NCBI GenBank assembly: GCA_023382715.1
Contig: JAHDWP010000005.1
Span: forward strand, 1-64,000
Direction of reading: 5' to 3'
Length of the DNA stretch: 64,000 nucleotides
DNA from: Anaerolineae bacterium
Lineage (GTDB): Bacteria > Chloroflexota > Anaerolineae > Aggregatilineales > Aggregatilineaceae
Under the pieces are notes generated by a model. The model was not told where the DNA came from. It saw only the letters and a list, made by a program, of their open reading frames with translations, and ran no database searches. Shown here piece after piece: positions 16,508-25,300 of this stretch. The stretch's first letter is position 1. Every line of letters begins with the position of its first letter. Position numbers and translations under genes: made by a program.

Positions 16508-19500
16508 ATGAAACGGACTCATAGGGTCTTTCATAGGGCGGGGCTGCTCTCTGCAACGGTGATCGCCCTGCTGCTGACCGTGTCGCTGGTCGCGGCGGCC
16601 CAGATGGAGTCGCCTGAAACCGGCGACTCCCGGGTGTCGGGCCTGGCCCAGGCCACGCCGGTCAAGCCGCCGGTTTCCGGCGCGCAGGCAAGCCCGCTGC
16701 GCGTGATGGTGCCCACCGACCAGACCTGGCAGGCACTGCGGGCCGCCGGCCTCAGCGACATCACGCAGCTTTCGCCCTACCTCGACCCGGTCGCCTCGTT
16801 CTCGCCCGGCCCGCGCATGGAGCTATTCCCCGCGCCAGGAGGCGCGCCGGGCTTTGAAGCGGCCCCGGCCAACCCCTTCCGCACGCTGGCCATCCTGGTG
16901 CAGTTCACCGACAAGCCGGCCCAGGTGGGCGCGGCGTTCTTCGACACGCTGGTCTTTGGGGCGAGCGGCGGGACCGTGCGCGGCTACTACCAGGAAGTGA
17001 GCTACGGCCTGCTGGATATTGTCACGCTCAACCTGCCCAGCAGCATGGGCTGGGTGAGCGCTCCGCAGACTTACGCCTACTACACCAACGGTAGCAACTG
17101 CACGGGCAGCTACCCGAATAATTGCCAGCGCCTGGCCGAGGATGCGGTGGCGCTGGTCAACCCGGTGGTGAACTTCGCCAACTACGACAATAACAACGAC
17201 GGCTATGTGGATACCGTCTTCATCATTCACTCCGGCACCGGAGCCGAGCTCAGCGGCGACCCGAACATCATCTGGTCGCACTCGTGGTGGACGGTCAGCG
17301 AGCCGCTGGTGGACGGCGTGCGCGTCGGCTCGTACATTACCATGCCAGAGTTGTGGACAACACCCGGCGACATGACGCACGGCGTCTACGTGCACGAGCT
17401 GGGCCACGCCTTCGGCCTGCCCGACCTGTACGATATTGACATTGACATTGACAACTCTTCGTGGGGTATCGGCAATTGGAGCCTGATGTCCGGCGGTTCG
17501 TGGAATGGCACCCTGGGCAACTCCCCGGCGCACCTGGACGCCTGGTCGCGCGTGTACCTGGAATTCAACCCGGTGGTCAATATCACCGGGCACAACGGGA
17601 CGATCAGCCTGCCCAATGTGCAGCAGAACCGGATCAACGCCATCTATCGCTACAACTCCGGCAAGGCCAACGAGTACTGGCTGCTCGAAAACCGGCAGCA
17701 GATCGGCTCGGACGCGGCGCTGCCGGGCAGCGGCCTGCTGATCTGGCATGTGGACAGCAACCTGTCCGGCAGCAACCGCTACGAGTGCAAGCAGGTCAAT
17801 AATTACCAGTGCTCGGCGGCCAATCAGCACTTCCGCGTGGCGCTGGAGCAGGCCGACGGTCGCCTGGACCTGGAATACAAACGCAACCAGGGCGACGCCG
17901 GCGACCCGTTCCCCGGCTCGACTGGCAAGACATCCTTCAACTTCACCACGAACCCCAACAGCACGTCCTACTACTCGACGACCAACTGGGGCCTGGACGT
18001 AAGCAGCATCAGCCCGTCGGCCAGCACCATGACGGCCTATATTGGCGATCCTGACACCCAGACGCCGCCGCTATTGCTCTCGCCGGCCAACGGCACTCCC
18101 ACCAACGACAACACGCCGACCTTCACCTGGGGGGCGGTGACGGGAGCGACCTCGTACCGCATCCAGGTGAGCAAGAACGCCGCGTTTTCCAGCACGGTGG
18201 TCAACTCGACCAAGAGCGGCACGACGCACACGCCGGGAACGGCGCTGGCGGACGGGCTGTACTACTGGCGCGTGCAGGCCAGGAGCGCGAGCGGCATCTG
18301 GGGGTCGTGGAGCGCCGTGTGGACGGTGACCGTTGACACGGCCAAGCCCGCCAAGCCGGTGCTGCTCTCGCCGGAGAAGGATGCCCTGGTGACGACCAAC
18401 CGGCCCAGCTTCGACTGGGGCGATGTGCCGGATGCCGCGCGCTACGACCTACAGGTGGACAACTCCTCGGCGTTCGGCAGCCCGGAGGTGGTGGCTGCGC
18501 CCACTGGCTCGGCCTATACGGCGACGGTGCCGCTGGCCGACGGGCGCTACTACTGGCGGGTGCGGGCGGTGGACCTGGCGGGCAACGTAGGGTCCTGGAG
18601 CAGCGCCTGGACGGTGTGGGTGGACGTTGATCCCGCTCCGGCCCCGACTCTGCTCACGCCGCCGAATGGCGCACCCACCAACGACAACACGCCGACCTTC
18701 ACCTGGGGGGCGGTGCCTGGGCTGACCTCGTACCGCATCCAGGTGAGCAAGAACGCCGCGTTTTCCAGCACGGTGATCAACTCGACCAAGAGCGGCACGA
18801 CGCACACGCCGGGAACGGCGCTGGCGGACGGGCTGTACTACTGGCGGGTGCAGGCTAAGGGGGCGGATGGCATCTGGGGGCTGTGGAGCGCGGTGTGGAC
18901 GGTGACCGTTGACACGGTCAAGCCCGCCAAGCCGACGCTGCTCTCGCCGGAGAAGGATGCCCTGGTGACGACCAACCAGCCCAGCTTCGACTGGGACGAT
19001 GTGCCGGATGCCGTGCGCTATGACCTGCAGGTGGACAACTCCTCGGCGTTCGGCAGCCCGGAGGTGGTGGCTGCGCCCACTGGCTCGGCCTATACGGCGA
19101 CGGTGCCGCTGGCCGACGGGCGCTACTACTGGCGGGTGCGGGCGGTGGACCTGGCGGGCAACGTAGGGTCCTGGAGCAGCGCCTGGACGGTGTGGGTGGA
19201 CGTTGATCCCGCTCCGGCCCCGACTCTGCTCACGCCGCCGAATGGCGCACCCACCAACGACAACACGCCGACCTTCACCTGGGGGGCGGTGCCTGGGCTG
19301 ACCTCGTACCGCATCCAGGTGAGCAAGAACGCCGCGTTTTCCAGCACGGTGATCAACTCGACCAAGAGCGGCACGACGCACACGCCGGGAACGGCGCTGG
19401 CGGACGGGCTGTACTACTGGCGGGTGCAGGCTAAGGGGGCGGATGGCATCTGGGGGCTGTGGAGCGCGGTGTGGACGGTGACCGTTGACACGGTCAAGCC

Positions 19501-20956
19501 CGCCAAGCCGACGCTGCTCTCGCCGGAGACGAAAGCGATCCTCAACACGAGCCAGCCCGCGCTCGACTGGAGCGATGTGGCCGATGCGGCGCACTATGAA
19601 TTGCAGGTGGACAACTCCTCGACCTTCGGCAGCCCTGAGGTGTCCACCAGCGTGACCCCCTCGGCCTACACGGTGTCGCCACCGCTGCCCAATGGCAAGT
19701 ACTTCTGGCGCGTGCGCACCTACGACCTGGCGGGTAACAGAAGCGGCTGGACATCCGCGCGCAGCTTCACCCTGACCTACGCGCCTGCGCCGCCGGAGAT
19801 GGCCACGCCTACCCCCACGCTCGCCCTCACGCCCACGCCAGAGACGCCGGTCAGCGGGCCGGGCCTGATCGAGGCGGAGAGCAATTGGGTGGGGCGCAGT
19901 GGGGCCTGGACTGCGCACGAGACGGCGGCGGCCAGCGGCGGGGGCTACCTTTACAGCAGCGGCAGCGTCGAAGATGCCCTGACCCTGACTTTCCAGGGCG
20001 CGCAGGTGAGCGTGATCTACGTCAAGCACCCGGCGCTGGGCGTGATCGTGGTTGAGATTGACGGGACGCCGGCCCAACTGCTGGACAGCGCGGCCCCGGA
20101 GAGCGTCTTCGGCGCGCGGGCAACCTTCGCCCTGGCCGAGGGCCAGCACACGCTGCGCGTCTACCCGATGATGGGCACCATCGCCCTGGACGCCTTCCTG
20201 GTCGAGGCCGGGGTGACCCCCACTGTCGTGCCGGAGGCGACCGCCGAAGTGCCCGTCACGCCGGGCGCCGAGCTGACGGCTGAGCCGCCTGTCGAGCTGA
20301 CGGCTGAGCCGACCGTCGAGCCGACCGCGACACCCCCGCCGCTGCTCACGCCCACGCCGACCGTCACGCCCGACCCGCTGACGATGGTGATCGAGGCGGA
20401 GAGCGCGAGCGTGCTGCCCGGCGGCCTGTGGACGCGGGTGGAGAGCCTGGCGGCCAGCGGCGGCGCGTACCTGATGAGCAGCGGCCAGGAAGCCAGGGAG
20501 CCGGACGCGCTGACGCTCGTCTTCAGCGGCGCGCGCGTTGAGGTGATCTACGCGACCGGCCCGGCGCTGGGCAAGTTCATCGTCGAGGTGGACGGGACGC
20601 CCGTGCAGCTTGTGGATGCGCAGGCAGATCTGCCGGACTTCGCCGCGCGGCTGGCCTTCACGCTGGGGGCGGGGCAGCATACGCTGCGCCTCGTCGTCAG
20701 CGAGGGCGTGGTCGCGGTGGATGCGTTCGTGGTGCCGCTGGAAATCACTCTGCCCGCGACGCCCATCCAGCCGCCTACCGAGCCGCCGACTCTGACGCCG
20801 ACGGCGACACCGCTCCCGACCGAGGAGCCGCCCACGCCGGAGCCGCCGACGGCCACGCCGCTCCCGACCGAGGAGCCGCCCACGCCGGAACCGCCAACGG
20901 CCACGCCGGAGCCGCCCACGCTGGAGCCGACCGAGGGCGGTAACGCGCCGGGGTAA
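16508..20956 (+). CDS. Secreted M6-family metalloprotease with FnIII-like repeats and two binding-like domains
   Basis: A 1482-residue exported protein. Signal peptide at about residues 1-30 (LLSATVIALLLTVSLVAAA). The M6 peptidase domain spans about 110-510 with the zinc motif HELGHAFGLPD at 296 and the downstream GNWSLMSGGSWNG segment, followed by six FnIII-like domains (about 517-1094; motifs PTFTWGAV, SYRIQVSKN, GLYYWRVQA alternating with FDWGDVP, YDLQVDNSS). Then come two similar beta-sandwich-like domains starting LIEAESN and VIEAESA (about 1117-1234 and 1293-1409), resembling carbohydrate-binding modules, and a Pro/Thr/Glu tail of PTATPLPTEEPPTPEP repeats, perhaps a wall spacer. ATG 16508 follows GGGAGGG. 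Likely extracellular protein degradation. Confidence 0.85.
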   Translation: MKRTHRVFHRAGLLSATVIALLLTVSLVAAAQMESPETGDSRVSGLAQATPVKPPVSGAQASPLRVMVPTDQTWQALRAAGLSDITQLSPYLDPVASFSPGPRMELFPAPGGAPGFEAAPANPFRTLAILVQFTDKPAQVGAAFFDTLVFGASGGTVRGYYQEVSYGLLDIVTLNLPSSMGWVSAPQTYAYYTNGSNCTGSYPNNCQRLAEDAVALVNPVVNFANYDNNNDGYVDTVFIIHSGTGAELSGDPNIIWSHSWWTVSEPLVDGVRVGSYITMPELWTTPGDMTHGVYVHELGHAFGLPDLYDIDIDIDNSSWGIGNWSLMSGGSWNGTLGNSPAHLDAWSRVYLEFNPVVNITGHNGTISLPNVQQNRINAIYRYNSGKANEYWLLENRQQIGSDAALPGSGLLIWHVDSNLSGSNRYECKQVNNYQCSAANQHFRVALEQADGRLDLEYKRNQGDAGDPFPGSTGKTSFNFTTNPNSTSYYSTTNWGLDVSSISPSASTMTAYIGDPDTQTPPLLLSPANGTPTNDNTPTFTWGAVTGATSYRIQVSKNAAFSSTVVNSTKSGTTHTPGTALADGLYYWRVQARSASGIWGSWSAVWTVTVDTAKPAKPVLLSPEKDALVTTNRPSFDWGDVPDAARYDLQVDNSSAFGSPEVVAAPTGSAYTATVPLADGRYYWRVRAVDLAGNVGSWSSAWTVWVDVDPAPAPTLLTPPNGAPTNDNTPTFTWGAVPGLTSYRIQVSKNAAFSSTVINSTKSGTTHTPGTALADGLYYWRVQAKGADGIWGLWSAVWTVTVDTVKPAKPTLLSPEKDALVTTNQPSFDWDDVPDAVRYDLQVDNSSAFGSPEVVAAPTGSAYTATVPLADGRYYWRVRAVDLAGNVGSWSSAWTVWVDVDPAPAPTLLTPPNGAPTNDNTPTFTWGAVPGLTSYRIQVSKNAAFSSTVINSTKSGTTHTPGTALADGLYYWRVQAKGADGIWGLWSAVWTVTVDTVKPAKPTLLSPETKAILNTSQPALDWSDVADAAHYELQVDNSSTFGSPEVSTSVTPSAYTVSPPLPNGKYFWRVRTYDLAGNRSGWTSARSFTLTYAPAPPEMATPTPTLALTPTPETPVSGPGLIEAESNWVGRSGAWTAHETAAASGGGYLYSSGSVEDALTLTFQGAQVSVIYVKHPALGVIVVEIDGTPAQLLDSAAPESVFGARATFALAEGQHTLRVYPMMGTIALDAFLVEAGVTPTVVPEATAEVPVTPGAELTAEPPVELTAEPTVEPTATPPPLLTPTPTVTPDPLTMVIEAESASVLPGGLWTRVESLAASGGAYLMSSGQEAREPDALTLVFSGARVEVIYATGPALGKFIVEVDGTPVQLVDAQADLPDFAARLAFTLGAGQHTLRLVVSEGVVAVDAFVVPLEITLPATPIQPPTEPPTLTPTATPLPTEEPPTPEPPTATPLPTEEPPTPEPPTATPEPPTLEPTEGGNAPG
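18060..19795 (+). repeat. Tandem FnIII-coding DNA repeats, 576-bp period
   Basis: Domains alternate A1-B1-A2-B2-A3-C. The segment at about 18453-18953 recurs almost base for base at 19029-19529, an offset of 576 bp (two domains, 192 residues). B1 and B2 differ only in a few bases of their first half. This indicates recent in-frame duplication. Confidence 0.85.
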
Positions 20957-20990
20957 GCCTTTCTGACGTGAGCGAGAATCCGCCGTAAAG

Positions 20991-21023
20991 CAGACTTCCG
21001 AAGTCTCCGGGACTTCGGCAGTC
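20991..21023. repeat. Palindromic element, AGACTTCC family, imperfect
   Basis: GCAGACTTCCGAAGTC..GACTTCGGCAGTC lies about 35 nt after the protease stop; followed by TTGTTGT it could act as a weak terminator. A degraded copy of the GTAGGGGCGTAT palindrome follows at 21100-21126. Confidence 0.65.
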
Positions 21024-21139
21024 TTGTTGTATCAGCCTCGTCCCGCCCAATTTGCGGGCGGCGAGATCTGCATCAGTGAACCGGGCAAAAGTGAGGTCCG
21101 TAGGGGCGTATCGCATACGCCCCGTCTACCATGCCCGGA

Positions 21140-22960
21140 TCAGGCGGTTTCCAGCAGGGCGGCCAGGCCCAGCCTGCGCAGGCGCTCCGGTGTGGGCACG
21201 CCATCGCTGTCCCAGCCCATGATGCGATAGTACTCGTCGAGCATCGGCTCCAGCTCGACCACGTGCCCCGCCGCCGGGCCGGAGGCCATCGGCTGGCTCA
21301 GGTTGCGCGCGGGCAGCGTATCGTGGGCGCGGGCGAAGCCCTCGCGGGCGTTGAACAGGCGGGCCAGCGTCGAAACACGCTCGCCGAGCAGTTGCAGGTC
21401 GGCGGCGGTGGGGTAGTCGAAGCCGGTCGCCGCCGCGACAAGCTGCCACAACTCCTTGAGCGTCATGCCATAGCCGGGGAACAGGCACAGGCAGGCGCTG
21501 TCCCAGGCGGCGGTGTCGGCCTGCGTGTCGCGGAAAAGCTGCGGCTTGCCCTCGATGATCAGCGGATCGGCGGCGCCGCCGAACAGCTCGCCGAGCGGCG
21601 CGCCGCGCAGATGGCACGCCCCCCGTTCGGAGATGGCGTAGGCCAGGGCCGTGCCTTTGGCCGCACTGGGATGGTAGGCGGGCATCTCCAGCTTCTTGGC
21701 GTGCATGGCGAACGGTTTCCCCTGCGGGTAGCGTTCGGCGATAGCGGCCACACCCTGGGCCAGCCACACGCCGCAGCCCTCGCCTCTGGCCATCTTCTCG
21801 ACCAGCGCCTCGGCGGCGACCCCGTCGCCCCAGACGGGCGCGATGCCGTCCAGCTCGGCGGCGGTGATCTGCCCGCGCTGATACAGCTCCATGACGAAGC
21901 CGATCACGCCGCCGACGCTGATCGTGTCCATGCCGTATTCGTCGCACCACCAGTTGAGGCGGATGATCGTCTCGCGGCTGCCGATGGCGCAGTTCGGCCC
22001 CAGGGCGAAGATCGTCTCGTATTCCGGCCCCTCGATCACCTTGCCATCGTCCAGCGGGATCGTCCACTTGCCGCAGCCGATGGGACAGCCGAAACAGGCG
22101 TAGTCCTTCTTCCAGTTGTGGGCGCGGAAGGCCGCGCCGGACACTTCATCGGCCTCGTCGAACTGCCCTTCCTGGAAGTTGCGCGTGGGCAGCGCGCCCA
22201 TCACGTCAACGATCTCCAGGATGTTGGCCGTGCCTTCGCGGGTCATCAGCGTCGTCTTGCTGGACATGCGCACGGCGCGATAGGCCAGTTGCAGGGCGCG
22301 CTCGTACTTTTCCTTGTCGTGGACGTGCACCGGGCGATTGCCGCGCGCCACGATGGCCTTGAGCCGTTTCGACCCCATCACCGCGCCGACGCCGCCGCGC
22401 GCCAGGGCGCGCGACTCGTTGAAGATGCCGGCCACGTTGCGCAACTGCTCGCCCGGCGGGCCGATGACCAGCGACTGCCAGTCGTGGCCGAAGTCGGCGC
22501 GCAGGCGCTCGCTGGCTTCGGTGATGGTCGTGCCCCACAGATGATCGGCGGGGCGCAGCGCGACTTCGTCGTTGTCAATGACCAGCATCAGCGGCGAGTC
22601 CGCCGCACCGGTGATCACCAGCGCGTCGTAGCCGGCGTACTTGAGCATCTGCCCCCAGTAGCCGCCACAGTAGGCGTCGAAGTAGGTGCCGGTGGCCGGG
22701 CTGCGCGTGGTGACGCCGAAGCGCCCCGCCGTCGGGGCGGTCGTGCCGGTCAGCGGGCCGTTGTGGAAGATCAGCCTGTTGGCGGGAGAGAGCGGGTCGG
22801 TGCCCGGCGCCTGCTCGGTGTAGAGCAGCCACGCGCCCAGCCCTTTGCCGCCCAGCAGCAGCGGCATCATCTCGGCGGGCAGCGGCGTAGTGGTGATCTG
22901 GCCGCTGGTCAGGTCTACGCGCAGGATGCGGTCGCAGTATGCCCGTTGGGTGAGGTCCAT
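21140..22960 (-). CDS. aor: Aldehyde:ferredoxin oxidoreductase, tungsten type
   Basis: A 606-residue AOR-family oxidoreductase that oxidises an aldehyde to its acid (or the reverse) with a tungsto-bispterin cofactor and one [4Fe-4S] cluster. The N-domain shows LLGGKGLGAWLLY (about 35-47) and PLTGTTAPTAGRFGVTTRSP (about 69-88, cofactor binding). The cluster ligands are C289, C292, C296 (ACFGCPIGC) and a Cys in ACLCLFPGYG (about 490-492). Length is normal. It is the last gene of a three-gene operon 12 nt downstream of the aldolase-ferredoxin fusion, which is the obvious electron acceptor. The aldehyde substrate may come from the aldolase. Confidence 0.9.
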   Translation of the reverse strand: MDLTQRAYCDRILRVDLTSGQITTTPLPAEMMPLLLGGKGLGAWLLYTEQAPGTDPLSPANRLIFHNGPLTGTTAPTAGRFGVTTRSPATGTYFDAYCGGYWGQMLKYAGYDALVITGAADSPLMLVIDNDEVALRPADHLWGTTITEASERLRADFGHDWQSLVIGPPGEQLRNVAGIFNESRALARGGVGAVMGSKRLKAIVARGNRPVHVHDKEKYERALQLAYRAVRMSSKTTLMTREGTANILEIVDVMGALPTRNFQEGQFDEADEVSGAAFRAHNWKKDYACFGCPIGCGKWTIPLDDGKVIEGPEYETIFALGPNCAIGSRETIIRLNWWCDEYGMDTISVGGVIGFVMELYQRGQITAAELDGIAPVWGDGVAAEALVEKMARGEGCGVWLAQGVAAIAERYPQGKPFAMHAKKLEMPAYHPSAAKGTALAYAISERGACHLRGAPLGELFGGAADPLIIEGKPQLFRDTQADTAAWDSACLCLFPGYGMTLKELWQLVAAATGFDYPTAADLQLLGERVSTLARLFNAREGFARAHDTLPARNLSQPMASGPAAGHVVELEPMLDEYYRIMGWDSDGVPTPERLRRLGLAALLETA

Positions 22961-22972
22961 GCTCGCTCTCTC

Positions 22973-24298
22973 CTAGTCGGTCAGCGGATCGAACGCTTTG
23001 CGCTCGTCAATGAAGATGGCGCCGGTCGGGCAGATGCGCGCGCATTCGGGCGCGCCGCCGCACAGATCGCACACCACCGGGTACCAGGGCAGCTCCAGTT
23101 CTGGCGCGGCGGGCGTGCCGTTGCCGACGATGCGCACGCCCTCGTCCGAATGAACGATGACCTGCGTCGGGCAGATCTCGACGCACTTGCCGCAGCTATC
23201 GCAGCGCTCGACCAGCAATTCGACGGCACCGCTTTCCGGGTGCCAGCGCAGGGCGTCGGTCGGGCAGACGTCAATACACTTGCGACACAGCGTGCAGAAC
23301 ATGACCTTGAACTGGCTGGCGTCTCTGCCGGGATCAATGCGCAGGCGGGTCAGGTGCGTGCTGTAGCCGCCGCCGTCGTGGCTGGCGACGCAGGCGACGA
23401 CGCACAGGTTGCAGCCGGTGCACTTGGCCGGGTGCGCCTTGAGCTTGATGAAGTCCCACACCTCGCCACGCAGGGCCTCGTCCACCGTCCAGCCCTGGTG
23501 GGCAATACCGCACAACTGCTCGATCATGCGCTGCGGGTTCGGCGACTTGGTGACGTTGCGACCCATCAGGCAGCCCGCCGCGCCCGCTTCCTGCGCTTCG
23601 GCGTAGAGTTCCAGCGCATCGCGCTCGTTGTCGGAGCGCGCGCCGCCCAGCACCAGCACGGGCACGTCCGCCGCCTGCACCAGCGCGCGAAAGCTGTCCA
23701 CGTCGCCGGTGTAAGGGATTTTGAGCGCGTCTGCGCCGATCTCCACCGCTTCGCGTGCGCCCAGGATGAGCAGCTCGACCAGGTTCGCGCCGGTCACCTG
23801 CCCGCCGTAGGCGATCGGCTCGATGATGCAGGGCAATCCGGCGCGGCGGCACTCGTTGACGAAGCGGGCGCATTTGTCCACGCCCTCGGCTTCGATGCCG
23901 TCGGTGTAGCCGACGAAGAGGTAGATGGTGATCGCCGACGCGCCCAGGGCGACCGCCTGCTCGGCGGTGAGCATCTTATAGTTGCGCAGCAAGCGCTGCG
24001 GGACGGCGTTGGCCACGTTCGACGTGCCCAGGCGCGGCATGTTCATCCAGTCGGCGCGGACGATCAGCGCCGGGCCGTCGCGCCCCTGGAAGAGCGGAGC
24101 CAGGCGCGTCGCCTGGCCGGGGCTGAGCAGGATGCCGTCCACGCCGCCGCGAATGACCGCTTCCGTCACCGGGCGAAGCTGGACGACGTTGGGCGTCACG
24201 TCGCTCATGTAACCATGATCGGCGGCGACGCAGATCGCACGCCCATCACCGTGCCGGTTGAACAGCCGATCCATGCGAGCCTGCAAGCCTGCTTTCAT
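22973..24298 (-). CDS. DhnA-type class I aldolase fused to a four-cluster ferredoxin
   Basis: A 441-residue fusion. Residues 1 to about 280 form a DhnA/LacD/LsrF-like TIM barrel: AADHGY (25-30), YLFVGYTDG, and Schiff-base lysine K193 in LKIPYTGD. Residues 293-423 carry sixteen cysteines in four ferredoxin motifs: C293/296/299/303, C335/338/341/345, C366/369/372/376, and C410/413/419/423 (last ICPTGAIF), as in AorA- or DmsB-type electron-transfer subunits. Next to AOR the ferredoxin part should carry AOR electrons, while the barrel may make or bind the aldehyde. I know of no described enzyme with this architecture; the joint role is inference. A GHGDGR-rich N-terminus follows the chosen ATG. 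Confidence 0.85.
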   Translation of the reverse strand: MKAGLQARMDRLFNRHGDGRAICVAADHGYMSDVTPNVVQLRPVTEAVIRGGVDGILLSPGQATRLAPLFQGRDGPALIVRADWMNMPRLGTSNVANAVPQRLLRNYKMLTAEQAVALGASAITIYLFVGYTDGIEAEGVDKCARFVNECRRAGLPCIIEPIAYGGQVTGANLVELLILGAREAVEIGADALKIPYTGDVDSFRALVQAADVPVLVLGGARSDNERDALELYAEAQEAGAAGCLMGRNVTKSPNPQRMIEQLCGIAHQGWTVDEALRGEVWDFIKLKAHPAKCTGCNLCVVACVASHDGGGYSTHLTRLRIDPGRDASQFKVMFCTLCRKCIDVCPTDALRWHPESGAVELLVERCDSCGKCVEICPTQVIVHSDEGVRIVGNGTPAAPELELPWYPVVCDLCGGAPECARICPTGAIFIDERKAFDPLTD

Positions 24299-24307
24299 GG
24301 CGTCCCC

Positions 24308-25087
24308 CTACACCGGTTCGGGCACGGAGCCGTGCACGAGCGCCCTGAAAGCTGTCACGAGCGCCGCCGGGTCTGCGCTGGCGAAGACGCGCGCGTCCAG
24401 CCAGAGGCCCGTCGCGCCGAGGCTCAGCGCTTCGTTGAGCGCCGCGTCCGCCGGGTCGAGCGTCTCCGCCCGGACCCACACCGGCAGGCCGGCGGCCATC
24501 GTCAGGATGGTGCGCAGCGAGTCCGCGCCGGGCCAGGGGATAACCACGCCATCGGCCCCGCACTCGACGCTGTAGGACACGCCCAGCTCAATGGCCTTGC
24601 TGTGCAGCACGACGCGCGGGCCGATGGGCTGCACGTCGGCGATCAGCGGCAGGCCGAGCGGCGTGCCCGTCAGGGCAAGCTGCACGATCTCGCGCAGGCA
24701 GCCGGCCTCGGTGTCTTCGTCGTGGCCGAGCAGCACATGGGCGACCAGCGCGCTCGCGCCCAGGTCGAGGGCGTCGGCGGGGTCGAGCAGGGGGATGTGG
24801 AAGATCGTTTCGGGCGGCAGCACGAAGTCCGCCCCGCGCAGGGCGTTCGTCCAGCCGGCGCGGATGAGCAGGGCCGCGTCCGCGCGGGTGCGCCCGCTCA
24901 GGCGGCGGGCCTGTCCGGGGCTGGTGACGAGGCCATCGGCCAGGGGCAGCACCGGCTCCACCGCCGGGGCGAAGCGCTCCAGGCCGGGGGGCGCGCCCAG
25001 GATCAGCCCGGCGCTGGTATCCACCACCAGGCTGCGCCCGTCGGCGGGGCGGACGAATTCGTTGATGCGGTACAGCTTGTTATCCAT
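24308..25087 (-). CDS. Aldolase-like paralogue lacking the catalytic lysine
   Basis: A 259-residue relative of the neighbouring barrel: LADGLVTSPGQARRL (about 49-63) aligns with VDGILLSPGQATRL there, and LLIRAGWTNALRG with LIVRADWMNMPRL. But the position of K193 is V182 (GVVIPWPGAD) and the DHG motif is DTS, so Schiff-base chemistry is improbable. It is probably a non-catalytic subunit or a binding or regulatory partner, or has different chemistry. First gene of the AOR operon, 9 nt before the fusion gene; frame and codon use look intact, so it is not an ordinary pseudogene. Confidence 0.75.
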   Translation of the reverse strand: MDNKLYRINEFVRPADGRSLVVDTSAGLILGAPPGLERFAPAVEPVLPLADGLVTSPGQARRLSGRTRADAALLIRAGWTNALRGADFVLPPETIFHIPLLDPADALDLGASALVAHVLLGHDEDTEAGCLREIVQLALTGTPLGLPLIADVQPIGPRVVLHSKAIELGVSYSVECGADGVVIPWPGADSLRTILTMAAGLPVWVRAETLDPADAALNEALSLGATGLWLDARVFASADPAALVTAFRALVHGSVPEPV

Positions 25088-25137
25088 GGCCTCTCCTTTG
25101 CGCTCCAGCGGCGGGCTGCCCTGCCCGCGCCCTTCCC

Positions 25138-25143
25138 ATTATA
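25138..25143 (-). promoter_or_regulatory. Candidate -10 box of the AOR operon
   Basis: The minus strand reads TATAAT 50 nt upstream of the first operon gene. No convincing -35 is present at 17 nt, so the assignment is tentative. Confidence 0.3.
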
Positions 25144-25300
25144 CCGTCCCTGGCGGGCCGGTGGGCATGTACAGAGGCGACAAATGGAACGATTTACGGC
25201 GCGATTCGGCACTGTTTGCGTGGGGGGTCGCTATGACGAAAGTCAAATCCCGCTACAATGGGAGCCATGATCTCGGTGAGGAGTGAGGAGGCGCGCCGTA

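Noticed and set aside
18060-19795. CRISPR-like spaced repeats
   Set aside because: The repeats are 576 bp, in frame and encode FnIII-like domains; no short repeat-spacer pattern occurs anywhere in the window.
18449-20680. A 743-codon open frame antisense to the M6 protease
   Set aside because: It repeats with the same 576-bp period as the real gene, as expected of a mirror frame, and has no start context.
21131-25270. A 1379-codon open frame on the plus strand opposite the AOR operon
   Set aside because: It lies antisense to three clear protein families, is Arg/Gly/Ala/His-rich and shows no motif. High-GC shadow frame.
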